Under the pieces are notes generated by a model that saw nothing but the letters and a program-made list of their open reading frames with translations, searched no databases and was not told the origin of the DNA. The translations under genes were made by a program, and so were the position numbers. A stretch of DNA of 64,000 bases from the NCBI GenBank assembly GCA_043228905.1, contig JBHGNT010000015.1, forward strand, positions 17,732,001 through 17,796,000. Direction: 5' to 3'. Shown one piece after another: positions 43,401-54,891 of this stretch (positions within the stretch are counted from its first letter, which is position 1; the number at the start of each line of letters is the position of its first letter). The DNA is from Azolla caroliniana. Taxonomy: Eukaryota > Polypodiophyta.

Positions 43401-46330
43401 TGCTTTGTGCTATCTAACCATCACATTATATTTGTGACAATCAAGAGTGTAAGGATAGCTTGTAGATATACGTTATGCATTAGAGCGGGAGAGGGAGAGT
43501 TGAAAATGTACACATGACATGATAGGAAGAGACATAATGGAGTTGAATACATGATGTTTTATATTTGCAATATTATTATTGAAATATGTGTGACTTGGAA
43601 CCATGTTGAATAAATGAGGGCATATTGTGAGGCCAATCTAGGGTGTATATTTGCAATTCCAAGAAATCCTTGATTTATGTTGCTAGAACATTCACTCTAT
43701 GGCAATCCTCGGTTATACATATTAGAAAATATCTTTATGTAGATGGTGAATATTTAGTGGAAGCTAGAATGAAAGTGGTTATTTGGAGCAAACAATTCAG
43801 CTTTCACAAAAGTGAAAGACGAGACACTCCAATGTTCTCAAGTTTCCCCTTGTGCAAAATGTAAGAAACTCAATTGTGATCCCCCTCTCTTAGTTTAACT
43901 TTTCTTGCATGTCCTCAAAATATCGGTAATGGTCCTTGGCTATACGAGTATTGGTTTTCATACACGACTGTTCTTTGTGAGATAACAAGGAGATTGTTGC
44001 ATGGTAAGGCCAGCAAGGACATCTAATTTTATTCAACAGGTATTAGTTATAAATCAACAACGGACATATTGAACTATGTAACGACATCGATCCCAATGTA
44101 ACAATGTCAATGAAAGAGGGCCTATTTTGTGTGGGAGCATTCTAGTTGCAATAATGGTAGGGCCTTAAACCTTTCTTTCATGAGGGGAATGATAGATAAG
44201 TTTAAATTAAAAATTTGATATTGTAGCAATGTATGAGCTCGAAGTCGCTCTTACAAAATGTCAAGATAATTTATTTATTTATTTTCCAACAATTTATATT
44301 CTAGTGATACATAAACTAGTAGTGGTTCCAATAAGATGGTAAGAGATTCTCGAGATTTTATTTATTTACTTAAAATTAGGAAATTGGTAAATTCACAGTT
44401 TTTTCCGTATTTTGACAATTTTTTTTTTTGAGTTCAGGAATATGATTATTTGCACTACAAATGACAGCCAGATTCCATCACCCCAAAAAAACTATGAAAA
44501 TACGGAAAAAACTGTGAATTTACCAATTTCCTAAATTTATTTAAACAAATTATATTCTAGTGATACATAAACTAGAAGTGGTTCCAATAAGATGGCAAGA
44601 GATTCTCGATACGAAGTCAATAGATTGAAATAATATTTCCTACTTAATACTCCACACTAAAATGCATGTTACCCTAAAGTATGTGCAAGAATTCCAAAAC
44701 TTGTGGCTAATGTAGTACGCAATATCCAACAAGTTTTGGGATCCCATCACGTAATATATTCATCGCTTTGCGTTGTATTATCATTATATTATATTTGTGA
44801 GTGGTGACAATAAAGAGTATGAGGATAGCTTATAGGATTTATTTATTTATTGCTCAAGAGAGAGGTAACTAGAGAGAGAACTTGATAGGGAGAGATGTGA
44901 TGGAGTTAAATCCATGTTTTATTGTATATTCTTATCCCAATATGAGTGACTTGGAATCATGGTGTGAGATGAATAAATGAAGTTGGCATAATGTGAGACC
45001 CATCTAGGGTGTATATTTGCAATTCCAAAAAATGTGTTTATCCTTGATTTGTATTTGTTAGAACATTCACTCTAGATGACAATCCCTCGGTTATATAATC
45101 TATGAGTGTAATCCGTTGGTTATATAAAATATATATAACTCTGTGTGTGTATGTGTCTTAAAAAGTCACTTTATATAGATGGTGAATATTTGGTGGAGGC
45201 TAGAGTTAGAGGTAAAATATGAAAGTAAATGATTAGGGTTTTTCAAGGAGGTGGATAATGAGATACTCCAATGTTCTCAGGTTCCCCTTTGTGCAAATCG
45301 TAAGAAAGTCAATGTCGGCACTTGTGTGATCCTCCCTTGTTTGTACTGGAGTATTCCTAGTTTTGATTTTGATGGCAAGGCCTCGAAATTTCGGTAACAA
45401 TAAACACACAACGTTGAATGTGAAACTCAACTCTGTGATCATAATGATAAGCATCATGAGTATGATGGTAATTTATGTGAAGAACACAATTTCAAGGAAA
45501 ACTTTGCACGAGTGAGACGGGTAGTGTCTTAGGAATCTTCCTAGGAATCTTAAGGAGAAATAATGGCGAGAGAGGTATGTGTTAGAGTCGTGGCATTGCA
45601 GAATAGAATAGGTAGGGGGTGTGATGGCCGAGAATGGCCTTTCGGGCAATTGGGGAGGGGGGGGAGAGAGATAGAGAGAGAGATCGGTTAATGGGAATAT
45701 AATATAAGAACGTGTCGACATTTGTCACACGAAAAAGTAAAGAATATTTAATGATTTTAAACACAAGAGGGATATTTTTTAAGCGTGTAATGTATAAGAA
45801 TGAAGAAGAAGAAGAAGAACACTCTAGCTGGTGTGAATATTCATATGAACAAATTTTGAATATTATAACTATGGAAGTCAACGTTGCCATTTCATGGTGT
45901 GATTGCCGCCCCTCGTTTGTGGAGTATTCCTAGTGTGACTTAGATGGGCAAGGTCTCGAAAATTCAATAACGGTAAAGAAAAAAAAAGCAAGTTAAGAAA
46001 TGTGGAATACAACTTGATGAACTAAAAATAAGAAGGATGGATAGGACAAATTATTTATGTAACATATAGTTCCAATGAAGATTTAGATCATGTAAGATCG
46101 GTAGAGCCTTACTAATATTAAGATGAAATATAATCGAAGAATCAGAGCATTCTAGACATGGTAGAGGGATCGATCGATCAGATTTGTGATTGTAATTAAT
46201 AATGCCAGAGACTTTGGAATATACGAGTGTGCCGACGACGTTTGCGGCATAAAAGGGTAATGAAAAGATATCTGGTAGTACACAATGTACTAAGTAAGAG
46301 GTCCAATAAAAGATTAAAAAAAGAGTGGAA
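40472..46330. repeat. Non-coding region of diverged long tandem repeats, three units of about 1-2 kb
   Basis: No gene is supportable. Three anchors recur in the same order: GGTAGGGCCTTCAACC (40992, 43065, 44154), TTCACTCTA.G.CAATCC (41577, 43689, 45066) and GATGAATATTTGGTGGAGGC (41639, 43745, 45181). A fourth, GGCCTCGAAATT with CGGTAA, occurs near 41840, 42356 and 45380. Unit boundaries are roughly 40740, 42840 and 43880. The short apparent open frames are unrelated between units, which argues against coding. The unit may be an old satellite or a duplicated non-coding transposon. Confidence 0.65.
44376..44534. mobile_element. MITE or fold-back element, 159 bp
   Basis: A 38-bp inverted repeat starting TTAGGAAATTGGTAAATTCA lies at 44376-44413 and, perfectly inverted, at 44497-44534, around an 83-bp interior. 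It sits in one of the long repeat units. I see no clear target duplication. Confidence 0.75.
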
Positions 46331-46362
46331 TGGGAATAGTAAAGTCAAACCAGAGGATCCTG

Positions 46363-46370
46363 TATTTAAG
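46363..46370 (+). promoter_or_regulatory. Possible TATA box of MOT1 copy 1
   Basis: TATTTAAG precedes a run of TGTGTTTG. The same TATTTAAGTG context lies upstream of copy 2 (51580-51587 on the minus strand), which supports a shared promoter element. It is about 190 bp from the ATG. Confidence 0.4.
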
Positions 46371-46561
46371 TGTGTGTTTGTATTTGGAAAATTGGATCCC
46401 TTCTCACAGAAAATTGCATTCACCAACAAATCATCAATCATCAAGCAAACACATTAATTTTGCCTTTTTTTTTTTTTTTTTAGAGAGATTCAATCAAAGA
46501 GAGAAACAAGGCTGTGGGAAGAGCAAAGAGAGGAAGTTAACACAAACCAAAGAAGAAGAAC

Positions 46562-47974
46562 ATGATGATGAAGAGGGGCTGGGATAAGAAGGCCCTGGTG
46601 GCGGAGGCGCGCGGCAACATGGCGTACAAGTCGGTGTGGATGGAGATGAGCGGCGCGTTGGGCGACCTCGGCACATTCGTGCCCATTGTGGTCGCGCTCG
46701 CGCTCGCCAACGGCCTCGACCTCGGCACCACGCTCATCTTCACGGGCGCCTACAACATCATCACCGGCATCGGCTTCGGCGTGCCCATGCCCGTGCAGCC
46801 AATGAAGACGATCGCGGCCGTCGCCATCTCGGAGCGGCTCACGCTCTCCGAGATCATGGCGGCTGGGATCACGACGTCGGCCCTCCTCTTCGGGCTGGGC
46901 GCAACGGGCCTCATGTACGTCGTGCAGCGGCTGGTGCCGCTGCCCGTGGTTCGCGGCATCCAGCTGTCGCAGGGGCTCTCCTTCGCCATCACGGGAGTGA
47001 AATACGTGCTGAAGAACCAGAATTTCACGACGGGGAAGACGAAAGGCAACAGGGATTGGATAGGGCTGGACGGCATGCTGGTGGCGCTCCTCATGTTCTG
47101 CTTCATCGTGCTGGTGGGCGGATCCGGCCCTCCGCCGCCCGACCACGACCTTCCAACGGACACCACTGACACTGAGAAGCAGCCATCGTCGTCGGCGTGG
47201 CGCCGTCGCCTCCAACGCGTCCCCACAGCCATCATCGTTTTCATTGTCGGCCTCGTGCTCGCCATCATCCGGAAGCCCAGCGTCTTCAGCTCGCTCAGCT
47301 TCGGCCCCGCCAAGCCGATCGTCTACTCCCACATCGCCGCCAGCGAGTGGCGCAGAGGTTTCTTGCGTGCTGCAATTCCACAGATCCCTCTCTCCGTCCT
47401 CAATTCCGTGGTGGCCGTATGCAAGCTCGCGGGCGATCTCTACCCCGACAAGAAGAGTGCGGTGAGCACCACCAAGGTCTCGGTCTCCGTGGGCCTCATG
47501 AATCTTGTCGGCTGCTGGTTCGGGGCCATGCCGGCATGCCACGGGGCCGGGGGGCTCGCAGGCCAATGGCGGTTCGGCGCCAGGAGCGGTGCCGCCGTCG
47601 TGTTCCTGGGTGGCCTCAAGGTCCTGCTGGGCCTTCTCCTCGGGAGCTCATTGGTGAAATTGCTGGATGCCTACCCTGTCGGCATTCTCGGGGTCCTTCT
47701 TTTCTACGCGGGATTGGAGCTGGCGATGGCATGCCGGGATCAGACGAACAGGGCCGACTCTTTCGTCGTGATAGGGTCAGCGGCCATGTCAATCGCAACC
47801 TCGAGCGCCGCCATCGGCTTCGCATTCTCTTTGGGGGTCCATATCCTCTTCTGTCTCCCGGACATGACGCCCGCATCTGTCTCCGAAAAGTTCCGCTCCA
47901 TCTTCCGCCGTGAACCCCTCCCATCTTCCACCACCGGCACCATCACTACCACTACTACTAACAGTGGAGTATAA
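46562..47974 (+). CDS. MOT1: MOT1-type molybdate transporter, copy 1 (470 aa, single exon)
   Basis: This is a polytopic membrane protein of the MOT1 (SULTR5-like) family that imports molybdate, needed for molybdenum cofactor. Both family signatures are present: GVPMPVQPMKTIAAVAIS (about residues 75-92) and CWFGAMPACHGAGGLAGQWR (about 318-337). It has about ten hydrophobic segments and a variable hydrophilic loop after residue 180 (PPPPDHDLPTDTTDTEK), and no STAS domain, as is normal for MOT1. It is intronless like Arabidopsis MOT1 and of usual length (Arabidopsis about 456 aa). Three consecutive ATGs start at 46562; the first is used here. The coding region is strikingly GC-rich against AT-rich flanks. 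A close paralogue lies tail to tail at 50014-51513. Confidence 0.93.
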   Translation: MMMKRGWDKKALVAEARGNMAYKSVWMEMSGALGDLGTFVPIVVALALANGLDLGTTLIFTGAYNIITGIGFGVPMPVQPMKTIAAVAISERLTLSEIMAAGITTSALLFGLGATGLMYVVQRLVPLPVVRGIQLSQGLSFAITGVKYVLKNQNFTTGKTKGNRDWIGLDGMLVALLMFCFIVLVGGSGPPPPDHDLPTDTTDTEKQPSSSAWRRRLQRVPTAIIVFIVGLVLAIIRKPSVFSSLSFGPAKPIVYSHIAASEWRRGFLRAAIPQIPLSVLNSVVAVCKLAGDLYPDKKSAVSTTKVSVSVGLMNLVGCWFGAMPACHGAGGLAGQWRFGARSGAAVVFLGGLKVLLGLLLGSSLVKLLDAYPVGILGVLLFYAGLELAMACRDQTNRADSFVVIGSAAMSIATSSAAIGFAFSLGVHILFCLPDMTPASVSEKFRSIFRREPLPSSTTGTITTTTTNSGV

Positions 47975-48066
47975 AACATAGAGCCAGTGCCAGCCATAAA
48001 TGAATACACACAACACACTCTTCTTCTTCTTCTTCTTCTTCTTCTTCTCGTATTTGTAGAAAAATA

Positions 48067-48072
48067 AATAAA
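48067..48072 (+). terminator. Polyadenylation signal of MOT1 copy 1
   Basis: AATAAA lies 93 bp after the stop codon, in AAAATAAATAAAGG, following a (CTT)n run at about 48018-48046. Confidence 0.55.
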
Positions 48073-48074
48073 GG

Positions 48075-50013
48075 ATACCGAGGATACGTATAGTGGTATC
48101 ATCTTGGATATCGGTGTTTTGCATAGTATATTGGTTCCATTGTCCCATGCCCATATTACCCACCATGTCTTCGTTTCTTAGGCAATGGAATGGAATGTAT
48201 CGATTCAGTTGTATTGTTCATGCTTTTCATATATTGATTTATTTGCACCAAAATATCATGTCTCACCCGAGCAATCTGTTTCTTACATGTCATGTGGATG
48301 GCTCTCGTGTATCCCTTGAGAGTCAATGACAAATATCAATTTTATTACAAACATAGCGATCATAGATAAGCCTTTCAATGTGAACAGTCAACACAATATA
48401 CGTGCTTAGAGATTATAAAATCAGATACATTATGGTTATAAGACCCAACCACATGATCATTGAAGTCATCGCCAAAAATGTTTTCCAAAGATTTTCCACC
48501 AAAGGACATGCCTAGCAATCCTATTACAAGTTTACCATCTACAATCCCAAACAACAAATATCGGAAGGTTTACTCTTGTGGGTAACGGTGGGAGTCGAAC
48601 TCCCCATGTTGATTGAATCTGGTGTCCAACAAAAGGAGTCGATTGCACATCAACATTGAGGAAATTTTTCGTAGTCACACTCACTAGCCAATTAGTCTAC
48701 CAAAGATAACTATCTTGTAAGCAATTGTAATTAAGGAATAGAATATGGATTTGTTGGTAATGATATCTTTATGTTTTCATTTCATTTGCCAACAATAAGG
48801 TGGTTACTTGCCTAACCTCACAACCATTTACAGAGAAGGAAACCATTACTTACCATTTTGACCCCACAACAAGTATTGGAAGCTTGTGTCAAGTTTCGTC
48901 AAGCACGAAAGCACGATAACATAATTGCAAGAACTCTCATTCAGCTTCCTAGTGGCCCACCATGGCGAATCTTGTTGTCTCACTCTTTACCTTCATTTGG
49001 CATTTGTTAAATTTTCACTCCCAAAATTAGCTTGTTTTGTTTATTATGTTAATTTAGTTTTTTGCTTTTCATTTCCAAAACAAGAGATGTAAGAACTAGA
49101 TTGTTTTCATCTCCTTGGTAGCATTGGCTTCTTTAGAGACATTAAAACACATTTTCTTGTTGTAACAATCCATAGGCTAATTAGGACCAAGTGTAAATTC
49201 GAATAAACACAAACACTTTTGGAACATATGCTTAGGTTTTTAAATATCCACCATTTCACATGAGCTTTGAACTCCAAGGAAAACTCCTTGATTACGTAAT
49301 GGGTTTGAGTAAGTATCATAACTTTGAAGATTCACCATGATGGCACCTAATGCAAGAGTGTAATATGTGGCAACTTGCTAATTGTCATAAAAAAGGTCTT
49401 GATAGGGGCTTAATTGAGGCACAACCTCGATTTTATCTAGCACAAGCTTTCCACTACTAGAGATTGATGACGAGAATAATTAATTGCACACTAACCAAGT
49501 AATATACTTGGGTCCTAACGAATAGTGGAACAAATACTCGAACATCCTGTATTCATGAGAGTCCAACGTCCTCTCAAGAAATTAAAACATGGACATTCGA
49601 ACAATGAAATTGTGCCATAATCTCCTTATATAGAGTATTAAGAGAAGCATACACATACCTAGTTCACAAAATGCTTGTATACCTAGTTCATAATGTTATC
49701 CCAATGTGCACAAGATTGTACAACATGAAAAGAACAAGAAGGTATAGGATAATGTTCTAGTTCATAATGTTATCCCAATGTGCACGAGATTGTACAACAT
49801 GAAAAGAACAAGAAGGTATAGGATAATGTTCATACAACAATATACTAGTAATCCTAGATTGTATAGGAAGGAGTGTGTATGTGTACTTGGGGGATATGAG
49901 GCATGGGGTTAGATGTCCTTTTTAATGTATACAGCTCCCTTGTGAGGGTATAAATACATACTACACAAGGTTTAAGAAGAAGAAGAAGCATGTATCATCA
50001 GTATATATATATA
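48075..50013. other. Intergenic region between the two MOT1 genes
   Basis: AT-rich, with no supportable gene. A tRNA-like sequence (GGTGGGAGTCGAACTCCC and, 100 bp on, CTAGCCAATTAGTCTACCA) lies at 48585-48705 in minus orientation; the large insertion between its arms makes it non-functional. A 74-bp tandem duplication is at 49683-49756 and 49757-49830 (CTAGTTCATAATGTTATCCC). 3' ends of both genes lie here. Confidence 0.6.
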
Positions 50014-51513
50014 CTACGCTATGGTGGTGGTAGGGGTGGTCGTTGGCTGGGCCGCAGTGGAACAAGCATGGACGGGATCACGGCGGATAATGGAGCGTAG
50101 CTTTTCCGAAACCAACGTTAGCGTGATGTCTGGTAGGTGAAGAAGGATGTAAACCCCCAAGGAGAAGACAAACCCGATGGCGGAGTTGGAGGTTGCTATT
50201 GACATCGCGGCGGACCCAATCACTACGAATGAGTCGGCCCTCTTGGTCTGATCCCGGCACGCCATTGCGAGCTCCAATCCCGCATAGAAAAGAAGAACCC
50301 CGAGAATCCCCACGGGGTACGCTTCCAGCAACCGCAGCAATGAGCTCCCGAGGACAAGACCCAGTACGAGCTTGAGGGAGCCCAGGAATACGACGGCCGC
50401 CCCGCTCCTGGCGCCAAACCTCCATTGGCCGGCCAGCCCGCCGGCCCCATGGCATGCCGGCATGGCACCGAACCAGCACCCGACAAGATTCATCAACCCC
50501 ACCGATACCGAAACCTTGGTGGGGCTCACGGCGTTGATCTTCGCGGGGTAGAGATCGCCGGCGAGCTTGCATACGGCCACGACGGAATTGAGGACCGAGA
50601 GGGGGATCTGTGGAATTGCAGCACGAAAGAACCCCCGGCGCCACTCGCTGGTGGTGATGTGAGAATACAAGTGCGGGGATGCCGGACCAAAAGTGAGGGA
50701 GCTGAAGACGCCGGGCTTCCGGATGATGGCGAGCACGAGGCCGATGACGAAGACGATGATGGCTGTTGGAACGCGCTGGAAACGGCGGCGCCATGGGGAT
50801 GACTGCTCCACTTCCTCTTGGTCTTGGTCATCGACTGCGATGGAACCCTGTGGCGGAGGCGGAGGCGGAGGCAGAGGCGGAGGCGGAGGGCCCGATCCGC
50901 CTACCACCACGATGAAGCAGAACATGAGGAGCGCCACCAGCATGCCGTCCAGCCCCATCCAATCCCTGTTGCCTTTCGTCTTCCCCGTCGTGAAATTCTG
51001 GTTCTTCAGCACGTATTTCACTCCTGTGATGGCGAAGGAGAGCCCCTGAGACAGCTGGATGCCGCGAACCACGGGCAGCGGCACCAGCCGCTGCACGACA
51101 TACATGAGGCCCGTGGCGCCCAGCCCAAAGAGGAGGGCCGATGTCGTGAGCCCAGCCGCCATGATCTCGGGGAGAGTGAGATGCTCAGAGATGGCTACGG
51201 CCGCGATCGACTTCATGGGCTGGACCGGCATGGGCACCCCGAAGCCGATGCCGGTGATGATATTGTAGGCGCCCGTGAAAATGAGGGTGGTGCCGAGGTC
51301 GAGGCCATTGGCAAGGACGAGCGCGACCACGATGGGCACAAACGTCCCGAGGTCGCCCAACGCTCCGCTCATCTCCATCCACACCGTCTTGTATGTCATG
51401 TTGGCACGCGCCTCGGCCACAAGGGCCTTCTTATCCCAACCCCCCTTCATCATCACCACCATCTTTGGTTTGTGTCCCTCTCTTTGGTCCGACATATGCT
51501 TTGCCCCAAGCAA
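50014..51513 (-). CDS. MOT1: MOT1-type molybdate transporter, copy 2 (up to 499 aa, single exon)
   Basis: Closely similar to copy 1 along the whole length, with the same signatures GVPMPVQPMKSIAAVAIS and CWFGAMPACHGAGGLAGQWR. The start is open to choice: ATG 51513 gives a 17-25-residue extension (MLGAKHMSDQREGHKPK) absent from copy 1; the aligned start is the MVVMMKGGWDKK methionine at about 51459. The hydrophilic loop carries a proline run (GPPPPPLPPPPPPPQG) and an acidic patch not found in copy 1. It is intronless and GC-rich. The tail-to-tail arrangement points to local inverted duplication. Both copies look functional, with divergence concentrated in the loop and the C-terminus. Confidence 0.92.
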   Translation of the reverse strand: MLGAKHMSDQREGHKPKMVVMMKGGWDKKALVAEARANMTYKTVWMEMSGALGDLGTFVPIVVALVLANGLDLGTTLIFTGAYNIITGIGFGVPMPVQPMKSIAAVAISEHLTLPEIMAAGLTTSALLFGLGATGLMYVVQRLVPLPVVRGIQLSQGLSFAITGVKYVLKNQNFTTGKTKGNRDWMGLDGMLVALLMFCFIVVVGGSGPPPPPLPPPPPPPQGSIAVDDQDQEEVEQSSPWRRRFQRVPTAIIVFVIGLVLAIIRKPGVFSSLTFGPASPHLYSHITTSEWRRGFFRAAIPQIPLSVLNSVVAVCKLAGDLYPAKINAVSPTKVSVSVGLMNLVGCWFGAMPACHGAGGLAGQWRFGARSGAAVVFLGSLKLVLGLVLGSSLLRLLEAYPVGILGVLLFYAGLELAMACRDQTKRADSFVVIGSAAMSIATSNSAIGFVFSLGVYILLHLPDITLTLVSEKLRSIIRRDPVHACSTAAQPTTTPTTTIA

Positions 51514-51587
51514 ATGAAGGCCAACTACTACTACTCTTCTTGGATGCCCGATTTATTTGAAGAAAAATCCCACACTTCACTTAAATA

Positions 51588-52872
51588 GAAGAACAGCCTT
51601 GGCTCCCTACTTTTTTGTTCACCTCTTTTTTGGCATGTGCTATGCACCATCACAATTCCATATGGGTCCTCAACACATTCCTCAGTGTGTGCACATCAAC
51701 TCTCATGTGATGATCATTGAGTCATGTCACACGTAAGTGTGGGAAGGGGGTTCACATTGTAACTTTTGACAATCTTACAATTAGATCATTTCATGAGCAC
51801 ATGGGGGGGAATCTAATAATGTTGGTGTCGAATATTTAGACTTTTCCGAAACGGCACAAGTTCTTTGTTAAATTTTTGTTCTATTCTACATATCATTCTA
51901 GACTCCGTGAAATATACACCCTGCGTATAAAGTAAGCTTCTAAAACATAAATTGATTGATGGATACAATCAATGGATAGTAATAAAACGCGCATCATGTA
52001 TTCATATGCACATGTGGCCCAAACTTTCTAAACTTGGCCTGAGAATGGACATTTAAACGTCATATATCTCTTCCATATTCTACCTTAGAATCCCTCTCTC
52101 CTACTCTTCATTTCCCTTTGTACCTCATATATCATATCTTCAAAGTATCCTTATTCTATCAATTTTCACAAATTGAATGAGATGGGTCAATACAAATTGA
52201 TGATATCCTAAGTAAGGGAAAACCCCTAACTACCAGCTTACTCTTGTTGCGTATTTACCAAAATACCTAATGACAAGTTTTAAACAATCGCTAGGTAACG
52301 CAATGTAGTGCATATTTCGGTCTAGCATATGAATTCTGAAAATGTTGATCAAACTAAGTAATATGATAGGTTACTCATCTCCCTCTTTTTTTCCAAAACT
52401 AAAACTCCTTGCATTACTTACAAAAGTTTACAACCATGAATTGGGTGGGGTGTTATATACACACTACAAAAGGAGCTTGATAGTTCCATGTTATGTGGAG
52501 GCCCTAAGCTTCAAGAAAGGGACAGGAAAACCATTGCTAGATGAAGAGTAAGTGTTTGTCTTTCGACTCCTTCGGATCCGCCCGTGAGTCCATCGTATTG
52601 ACTATTTAACATGGCTACAACTTCACTCCATACCTCCTGCAATAACTGCTTCCATATGGTTCATAGCGTTATTGGGTTGATCAATTCCATCATGGTTGGA
52701 TCTTTGGCATTGATGTGGGTTGAGAGAACATTGCCGATGGTGGAAAATGAAATCTCTTACATCGTTACCACCAACGTCATTCCGTCCTAATATTCGTATA
52801 TGTCAATTGGGGCCTGCCATGATAATTAACATACATTTCCCCACTTGATTGAGTCTTGCACCATACATACGT
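51588..52872. other. Intergenic DNA between MOT1 copy 2 and element E
   Basis: AT-rich sequence with no recognisable gene, repeat or transposon end. It should include the upstream region of MOT1 copy 2. Confidence 0.5.
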
Positions 52873-53652
52873 TGTCGCGTTTTTATGCGCGTGCGTGGAG
52901 AAAGGCGGGACCACGGGGGTCTTGGACCAGGGAGTGACAGAGCGTAGGAAGTCGTGCTTCACTGTTTCTGGGGCATCCCAGAAACACACCGGAAGCAACC
53001 GAAGGGAGAGAGAGAGAGAGAGAGAGAGTAACACTGACTCACGCACACACACCCACACACTCGCACACACACGCACACACAACCCGACTCGACTCACGCC
53101 CTTATGTACAGGAAACGCAGGAAAGGGGGAGCACCCGACACCAACATAGACGCGAATATACACAGACAGACGCAAACATATATATATGTATAGACAGAAG
53201 AATATAATCCCGGCTTCGAGCCGGACCAAGATAGTTTACAACAATCGTCTGCTGTCAAGCCGCCGTCGGGGAGCTCTTGGGCTCGTCGCGCCGAGCGGGG
53301 TCTTGCACAGGAGATAAGATGCAGCCAACCCTAAACGAACACGAAGGGGAAGAAGAAGAAGGAGAAGAAACCTAACCCTAAACCTACTGGTATACCCTCT
53401 AATCCAAAATGGGCAACCCTTTTACAAAGGACGTTCCCTTCCTTTTATAGAACAAGGAAAGGGAGGCGTTACAACGTGGGACAAATCCCGACTTTCATGG
53501 GATCGTCTGTCCCGACTTGACTACTCTTCGGCGCCATAAAGGCGCCCTCGTTATTCACATCAAATGTACATGGGTGCGTACACACCCTGCACCCCGCCGA
53601 TGTAGCCAATGTTTCCCGGTTTTCGCCTATGGCCGAAATTCTTCACGACATC
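52873..53652 (-). repeat. 3' LTR of element E (780 bp)
   Basis: On the minus strand it starts TGTCGTGAAGAATTTCGGCC at 53652, right after the purine tract AGGTGGGGGCGGA, exactly as in the B LTRs, and ends GCGACA at 52873. It contains (GA)n and (CA)n runs at about 53009-53080 and a block GGTCCAAGACCCCCGTGGTC related to the B and D LTR ends. The other LTR lies outside the window. Confidence 0.72.
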
Positions 53653-54106
53653 CGCCCCCACCTAATTGCACGTCCACCGGTATGTGCCAAATCTGGTTGA
53701 AGGGTGAGAGATTTCGGCCGGCGAGAAACCGGTCTCCTGTGATCTGCATCTCAGCTCGCTGCCGGTTTGATCTGTCGGCTTCGAGTCTTCCTTCGCGCTC
53801 GCCTCCCCGTAGGCTCGTTCGACCCGTTGATGGTACGCGATCTCCGTGGTACGCGTACTTCCGTTGGCCCTTGTTCGGCCGTATGAACGCCCCGCTTCCA
53901 TCGTATGCTCGATGTCCTCCGCTTGAGCAATGCCCGTGGCAGCCCGCTTGGCCTCCGTTGTTGAATCGTGATGTCCCCCTGGTGTTTCGCATCGCCTTCG
54001 TCCTTCCACCGCCACCTTCCTTCTCCATGGTCTTACATTGCCGTGTCGGTTTGATCCGTCATGGTCTTCGGGACGGTGTGGAGGATCCCTTTTCGGCCTT
54101 CTCCGC
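53653..54106 (-). pseudogene. Element E gag C-terminal end, next to its purine tract
   Basis: GC-rich sequence that shares the repeat modules of 61394-63100 (CCACCTTCCTTCTCC, GGTCTTACATTGCCG, GGTGTGGAGGATCCC). It runs straight into the purine tract and LTR. No protease, RT or integrase lies between gag modules and LTR, so the element is gag-only. Element D interrupts it at 54106/61394 with candidate duplication CCGC. Confidence 0.6.
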
Positions 54107-54891
54107 TGTCGTGCCTTTCGGCTCCGGATCGTTGCGTGAGTCGGGTGGGAACCACAGAGGTCTTGGACTAGGAGAAAGAAGTTCGTGAGATAGAGATTAG
54201 TTATGAATAAATAACGAAGAGAAAGATAAGAAACTCGTGAATCACACGAGTATACTATATTAATTGGTACTTAGGGTGTTAAGAGAGAAGTAGACGTATA
54301 AATCGTGAATCCCACGAATAATTTTTGTATTAATTAATACTTAATCCAAATAATCAACAACTCTTTACATATTTCTCTCCTCCTTATATAAGGGAGGAAG
54401 AGCTAAGCATGGCTTCATGTTTTTTTTTTTTACAAAAAGTGTTCATGTCCACTAAATGTGCATGTGATGCCTTTTTATTTCCTAAGTATAGGGCTCATGC
54501 ACGCTAGATGTGCATGAGTTATTTTTAGTGTCTCGTGTTTTTCTTTTTCATATATTAAAAAAATACACGATTTACCTTTTAATAAAGGTATGCATAAATA
54601 AAGGTCTTATACGTATTAAATCTATATTTAAAACACTTAAGATAAGTTAATGTAATGGTAAGGTTGGGGTTTGTCAACGTGAAGGTGCAGAGTTCGAATC
54701 ACGCCCTGCGCAGTAGTGAGTATTTCCTTTCTTTTTACATTTATGTCTCTTTATCCGGCTCTTCCTTGCCGGTATGCCGTTTTCCTCCTTGCCGGTATGC
54801 CGTTTTCTTCCGGTTCTCACCGAGCACTCCATTCTCTATCCGGAGGGACAAAAATATAATTTCCACATAGTGTGCAACCTACACTACGACA
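54107..54891 (-). repeat. 3' LTR of element D (785 bp)
   Basis: On the minus strand it starts TGTCGTAGTGTAGG and ends AAAGGCACGACA. It contains a tRNA-like block (54644-54713, plus strand, with GAGTTCGAATCACG), a TATATAAGG-type box near 54395, and two copies of CTTGCCGGTATGCCGTTTTC. The pol stop codon overlaps its first bases. Confidence 0.9.
54644..54713 (+). repeat. tRNA-like block in the D LTR
   Basis: TAATGTAATGGTAAGG (A-box-like) and GAGTTCGAATCACG (B-box-like) lie about 40 bp apart with matching arms (AAGTTAAT...CGCAG is poor). It is a tRNA relic rather than a tRNA gene; the second LTR has it at 61095-61164. Confidence 0.55.

Noticed and set aside
46490-47566. Long open frames antisense to MOT1 copy 1 (and 50818-51588 antisense to copy 2)
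   Set aside because: They mirror the GC-rich codon pattern of the transporter genes, give histidine-, arginine- and proline-rich products without domains, and occur opposite both paralogues for the same reason.
48585-48705. Intron-containing tRNA gene between the MOT1 genes
   Set aside because: The B-box half is good, but the interval between the arms is too long and the acceptor ends do not pair.
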